Source: an uncultured bacterium
GTDB lineage: Bacteria; Bacillota; Clostridia; Lachnospirales; Lachnospiraceae
Direction of reading: 5' to 3'
DNA length: 8,904 bases
NCBI GenBank assembly: GCA_947088515.1
Contig: CAMUHA010000144.1
Span: 1-8,904 of the forward strand
Part shown: piece by piece, positions 6,184 to 8,904 of the stretch
How the letters are laid out: each line of letters starts with the position of its first letter
Numbering within the stretch: position 1 is the first letter of the stretch
Position numbers and translations under genes: made by a program
Notes under the pieces: model-generated
What the model was told of the DNA's origin: nothing
What the model saw: the letters and a program-made list of their open reading frames with translations, nothing else
Database searches by the model: none

Positions 6184-6251
6184 AAATAAAAACCACATAC
6201 TACTGTAAGACAACAAAGGCCATCCTGTTGTTTTCCAATAGTATGCGGCTT
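6184..6251 (-). terminator. Rho-independent terminator after ilvA
   Basis: On the minus strand, CCGCATACTA (6239-6248) pairs with TAGTATGTGG (6193-6202) over 10 base pairs with one G-U. It can extend through G-U and A-U pairs into a tract reading TTTTTATTT (6184-6192). It begins about 18 bases after the ilvA stop. The 36-base loop contains a second inverted repeat, ACAACAGG/CCTTTGTTGT, which would stack a hairpin inside the terminator. It likely ends the smc–ftsY–ilvA unit. Confidence 0.75.
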
Positions 6252-6267
6252 TCTCATCAAAATATCA

Positions 6268-7494
6268 TTAAATATTTGCGCGGACAAGCTTGGGCTTGTA
6301 TTCATTGCGTTCAAGAGCCTGTATAATCTGGCGCTTATGCTCTGTGCCGAAAGCTTCCAGCGTAATACGCAGTTCCACCGCCGCATTTCTGTTAATGGAA
6401 ACAAACTGGTTATGCTCCAACTTAATTACATTGCCGCTTTCTTTTGCAATTACATCCGCTACGCGGCTTAGTTCTCCAGGTTTATCTGGCAAAAGAACAG
6501 AAACTGTAAAAATACGGTCCCTCATAATCAGTCCTTGCTGGACCACACTGGACATCGTAATCACATCCATATTTCCGCCACTTAAAATTGCAACCACTTT
6601 CTTATTTTTTACATCCATATGTTTTAAAGCTGCCACTGTCAAAAGCCCGGAATTTTCCACTACCATCTTGTGGTTTTCAACCATATCCAGAAATGCCACC
6701 ACAAGTTCTTTATCTTGTACAGTAATTATATCATCCAGATTCTGGCACAGATATGGAAAAATTTTCTCGCCTGGCGTCTTTACCGCCGTACCGTCCGCAA
6801 TGGTACTGACCCGTTCCAAAGTGACCACTTTCCCGGCATCCAGAGATGCCTTTAGACATTCAGCTCCTTCTGGCTCTACTCCCACCACTTTAATTTTGGG
6901 GTTTAGCAGCTTGGCAAGAGTGGACACTCCTGTTGCAAGTCCGCCTCCGCCTACTGGAACCAGAATATAATCCACCAGAGGAAGTTCCTTAAAAATCTCC
7001 ATGGCAATGGTTCCTTGTCCAGTGGCGACCGTCAGGTCATCAAAAGGATGGATAAAGGTATATCCTTTTTCTTCTGCCAGCTCATAGGCACGGGCACAGG
7101 CCTCATCATACACATCACCATAGAGCTCCACCTCCGCCCCGTAGTTCTTTGTTCTGTTTACTTTAATCAGCGGCGTAGTAGTAGGCATAACAATCACTGC
7201 CTTTGCCCCATAACATTTGGCAGCATAAGCCACTCCTTGGGCATGATTGCCTGCGGAGGCAGTAATCAGCCCCCTTTCTCTCTCCTCCGGCGAAAGAGCG
7301 CTTAACTTATAATAAGCCCCTCTTAATTTATAGGCGCCAGTAAACTGCATGTTTTCCGGTTTTAAATAGACCCGGTTCCCTGTCAGCGCGCTATAAAAGT
7401 CACTATATACCAGCTTGGTTTCCTGTGTAACTTTTCTTACCGTTTCAGAGGCCTCTTCAAACTTCTCCAGTGTCAGCATTTTTTCTTCTTCCAT
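6268..7494 (-). CDS. ilvA: Threonine ammonia-lyase (threonine dehydratase), single-ACT form
   Basis: A 408-residue PLP enzyme that converts L-threonine to 2-oxobutanoate and ammonia, the first committed step towards isoleucine, in the cytoplasm. The PLP lysine is Lys56 in FTGAYKLRGA. The substrate loop is SAGNHAQG (80-87), the phosphate-binding glycine loop is GGGG (182-185), and SGGN (305-308) contacts the cofactor ring. A C-terminal ACT domain spans about 327-405. One ACT domain and a length near 400 match the short form often called ilvA or tdcB in Firmicutes, rather than the approximately 510-residue enterobacterial IlvA with two ACT-like repeats. Whether it is isoleucine-inhibited or catabolic cannot be read from sequence. 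The first ATG is chosen for its AGGA 7 bases upstream; a second ATG five codons on is weaker. It starts 18 bases after ftsY and is probably cotranscribed; a terminator follows. Confidence 0.96.
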   Translation of the reverse strand: MEEEKMLTLEKFEEASETVRKVTQETKLVYSDFYSALTGNRVYLKPENMQFTGAYKLRGAYYKLSALSPEERERGLITASAGNHAQGVAYAAKCYGAKAVIVMPTTTPLIKVNRTKNYGAEVELYGDVYDEACARAYELAEEKGYTFIHPFDDLTVATGQGTIAMEIFKELPLVDYILVPVGGGGLATGVSTLAKLLNPKIKVVGVEPEGAECLKASLDAGKVVTLERVSTIADGTAVKTPGEKIFPYLCQNLDDIITVQDKELVVAFLDMVENHKMVVENSGLLTVAALKHMDVKNKKVVAILSGGNMDVITMSSVVQQGLIMRDRIFTVSVLLPDKPGELSRVADVIAKESGNVIKLEHNQFVSINRNAAVELRITLEAFGTEHKRQIIQALERNEYKPKLVRANI

Positions 7495-7512
7495 TTTTCA
7501 TTCCTGCCTTTC

Positions 7513-8433
7513 TTACTCTTCTACGGCAAATAAAGCGTTAACAAACTGCGCAGACTCAAACTTCTGTAAATCGTCCAGTTTTTCTCCCACCCCAATGTAC
7601 TTTACAGGAATATTAAGCTCCGACTGGATAGCGACTGCAATACCTCCCTTAGACGTTCCGTCCATCTTGGTAAGTATAATTCCCGTAATCTGGGCTGTTT
7701 CGCTAAATTCTCTTGCCTGATTTAAGGCATTTTGCCCTGTTGTGCCATCTAATACAATTAAGTTTTCCCGATGAATTCCCGGAAATTCCCGGTCAATAAT
7801 ACGATTCATTTTTTTCAGCTCTTCCATCAGGTTCTTTTTATTATGCAGCCTGCCTGCCGTATCACAAATCAGTACATCCACATGTCTCGCTTTCGCCGCA
7901 TTTACAGCATCATAAACCACACTGGAAGGGTCTGCCCCCTGAGCGCCTGAAATTATATCAACTCCAGCCCGGTTTGCCCATTCTGTCAGCTGTTCACAGG
8001 CTGCCGCCCGGTAAGTATCTGCAGCGGCAATCAGAACTTTTCTTCCCTGCTCCTTCAAAAGACCTGCCAGTTTTCCCACAGATGTTGTTTTCCCCACACC
8101 ATTTACGCCAATCACAAGTACAACAGACTGTTCATGTTCAAACTCATAAGCAGTCTCTTCCACTTTCATCTGTTCCTTAATATTCTCAATCAGAAAAGAC
8201 TTGCATTCTGCCGGTTCCTTAATATGATTTTCTTTTACCTGGCCGCGGAGCCGTTCCAGAATATCATTGGTGGCATTTACTCCAATGTCTCCCATTATCA
8301 GTGTTTCTTCCAGTTCTTCATAAAAATCTTCATCAATGGAAGAAAAGCCGCTAAAAACAGAATCAATCCCATGGACAATATTATTTCTTGTTTTTGCTAG
8401 TCCTTCTTTTAATTTACTAAAAAATCCTGCCAT
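7513..8433 (-). CDS. ftsY: FtsY, signal recognition particle receptor GTPase
   Basis: A 306-residue SRP receptor that docks ribosome–SRP complexes at the membrane by forming a GTPase heterodimer with Ffh. The amphipathic N-terminus (GFFSKLKEGLAKTR) should serve as the membrane-targeting helix. The N domain covers about 20-95 and the G domain follows. Motifs are the P-loop GVNGVGKTT (109-117), DTYRAAACEQL (139-149), DTAGR (191-195), TKMDGTSKGG (255-264) and the closing GVGEKLDDLQKF (281-292). The long acidic A domain of enterobacterial FtsY is absent, which is usual in Firmicutes. The ATG shares one base with the TGA stop of smc. AAGGAG (8445-8450) lies 11 bases upstream, inside smc, so the two genes are translationally coupled. 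The smc–ftsY order is the conserved one, but ylxM and ffh do not follow directly here. Confidence 0.98.
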   Translation of the reverse strand: MAGFFSKLKEGLAKTRNNIVHGIDSVFSGFSSIDEDFYEELEETLIMGDIGVNATNDILERLRGQVKENHIKEPAECKSFLIENIKEQMKVEETAYEFEHEQSVVLVIGVNGVGKTTSVGKLAGLLKEQGRKVLIAAADTYRAAACEQLTEWANRAGVDIISGAQGADPSSVVYDAVNAAKARHVDVLICDTAGRLHNKKNLMEELKKMNRIIDREFPGIHRENLIVLDGTTGQNALNQAREFSETAQITGIILTKMDGTSKGGIAVAIQSELNIPVKYIGVGEKLDDLQKFESAQFVNALFAVEE

Positions 8434-8904
8434 CAGTCATCTAACTCCTTATCTATCAGATTTACACTTACCAAAGTTGAAACCCCTTTCTCCTGCATGG
8501 TAATGCCATATAGCCTGTCTGCCTTTTCCATGGTTCCACGCCTGTGTGTAATCACAATAAACTGCGTGCTTTGGGTAAGTTTATGTAAGTATTTTGCAAA
8601 ACGGGTTACATTATTTTCATCAAGCGCCGCTTCAATTTCATCAAGAAGACAAAAAGGAGATGGCTTTAAATTTTGGATAGCAAATAAAAGAGCAATTGCT
8701 GTAAGCGCTTTTTCCCCTCCCGAAAGCTGCATCATATTCTGCAGTTTTTTCCCCGGAGGCTGTGCTATAATGCGGATACCAGCTTCCAGTATATCTTCAT
8801 CCTCCATAAGCACCAAAGTTCCTTTTCCTCCGCCAAACAGCTCTTTAAATACCTTATCAAATTCCCTTCCTATTTCAGCAAACTTCTCATTAAACTGTCT
8901 GCGC
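8433..8904 (-). CDS. smc: SMC chromosome-segregation ATPase, C-terminal end (partial)
   Basis: The frame is open from the right edge to a TGA at 8433-8435, giving the last 156 residues of a protein normally near 1,180. SMC forms the ring-shaped condensin core with ScpA and ScpB and acts on the nucleoid. Visible are the end of the coiled coil running into the head (FAEIGREFDKVFKELFGGGKG), the ABC signature LSGGEKALTAIALLFAI, a Walker B and D-loop block FCLLDEIEAALDENN, and the switch histidine in FIVITHRRGTMEKAD. These form the C-terminal half of the ATPase head. All catalytic motifs expected in this part are intact. The stop overlaps the ftsY start by one base. The identity is firm; the missing N-terminal part lies outside the window. 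Confidence 0.97.
   Translation of the reverse strand, partial: RRQFNEKFAEIGREFDKVFKELFGGGKGTLVLMEDEDILEAGIRIIAQPPGKKLQNMMQLSGGEKALTAIALLFAIQNLKPSPFCLLDEIEAALDENNVTRFAKYLHKLTQSTQFIVITHRRGTMEKADRLYGITMQEKGVSTLVSVNLIDKELDD

Noticed and set aside
6144..6404. Upstream extension of the YitT reading frame by 87 codons
   Set aside because: The extension runs through the terminator and into the 3' end of ilvA in another frame and has no family similarity. The ATG at 6143 has a strong ribosome binding site and fits the family's start.
6290..6970. Long plus-strand open frame opposite ilvA
   Set aside because: It is antisense to a gene with intact catalytic motifs, shows no family features, and is explained by codon bias in the opposite strand. 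The same holds for the other plus-strand frames in the window.
7513..8433. FtsY seeming short for lack of the acidic N-terminal domain
   Set aside because: Short FtsY proteins of about 300 residues with only an amphipathic targeting helix are normal in Firmicutes, and all GTPase motifs are present.

Overview
The window reads as chromosomal DNA of a low-GC Gram-positive anaerobe of the Clostridia, most like Lachnospiraceae. This rests on the smc–ftsY pair, a clostridial-type YlxM, a GHKL/LytTR two-component pair and strong AGGAGG-like ribosome binding sites; the family assignment is inference. All ten convincing genes lie on the minus strand, so transcription runs from the right edge to the left. 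Coding is dense: the largest gap is about 190 bases (5095-5285) and no gene-free stretch reaches 300 bases. I see no tRNA, rRNA, CRISPR array, transposase or phage gene.

Right part (8904 to 6184): the C-terminal ATPase end of SMC, then FtsY overlapping its stop by one base, then threonine ammonia-lyase (ilvA) 18 bases on. This looks like one transcription unit that closes at a long-looped intrinsic terminator (6184-6251).

Middle part (6166 to 2735): a YitT-family membrane protein preceded by a perfect 12-base palindrome; a membrane-anchored GH25 lysozyme-type hydrolase with its own good promoter and a structured leader of about 130 bases that may encode a Cys-rich 26-residue peptide; an AraC-family regulator; and YlxM, the helix-turn-helix partner usually found beside ffh in the SRP operon. 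Gaps of 36 to 45 bases suggest that GH25, araC and ylxM share a transcript.

Left part (2707 to 1): an AT-richer block with a LytTR response regulator, a GHKL membrane histidine kinase 9 bases after it, and the N-terminal half of a membrane-anchored, probably Cache-type sensor that leaves the window. This block stands where ffh would be expected after ylxM. The broken ftsY–ylxM–ffh order, the leader of the GH25 gene and the peptide-free Agr-like pair are the points most worth a second look. I find no clear evidence of a wholly new system; what is unusual is mostly arrangement and regulation.
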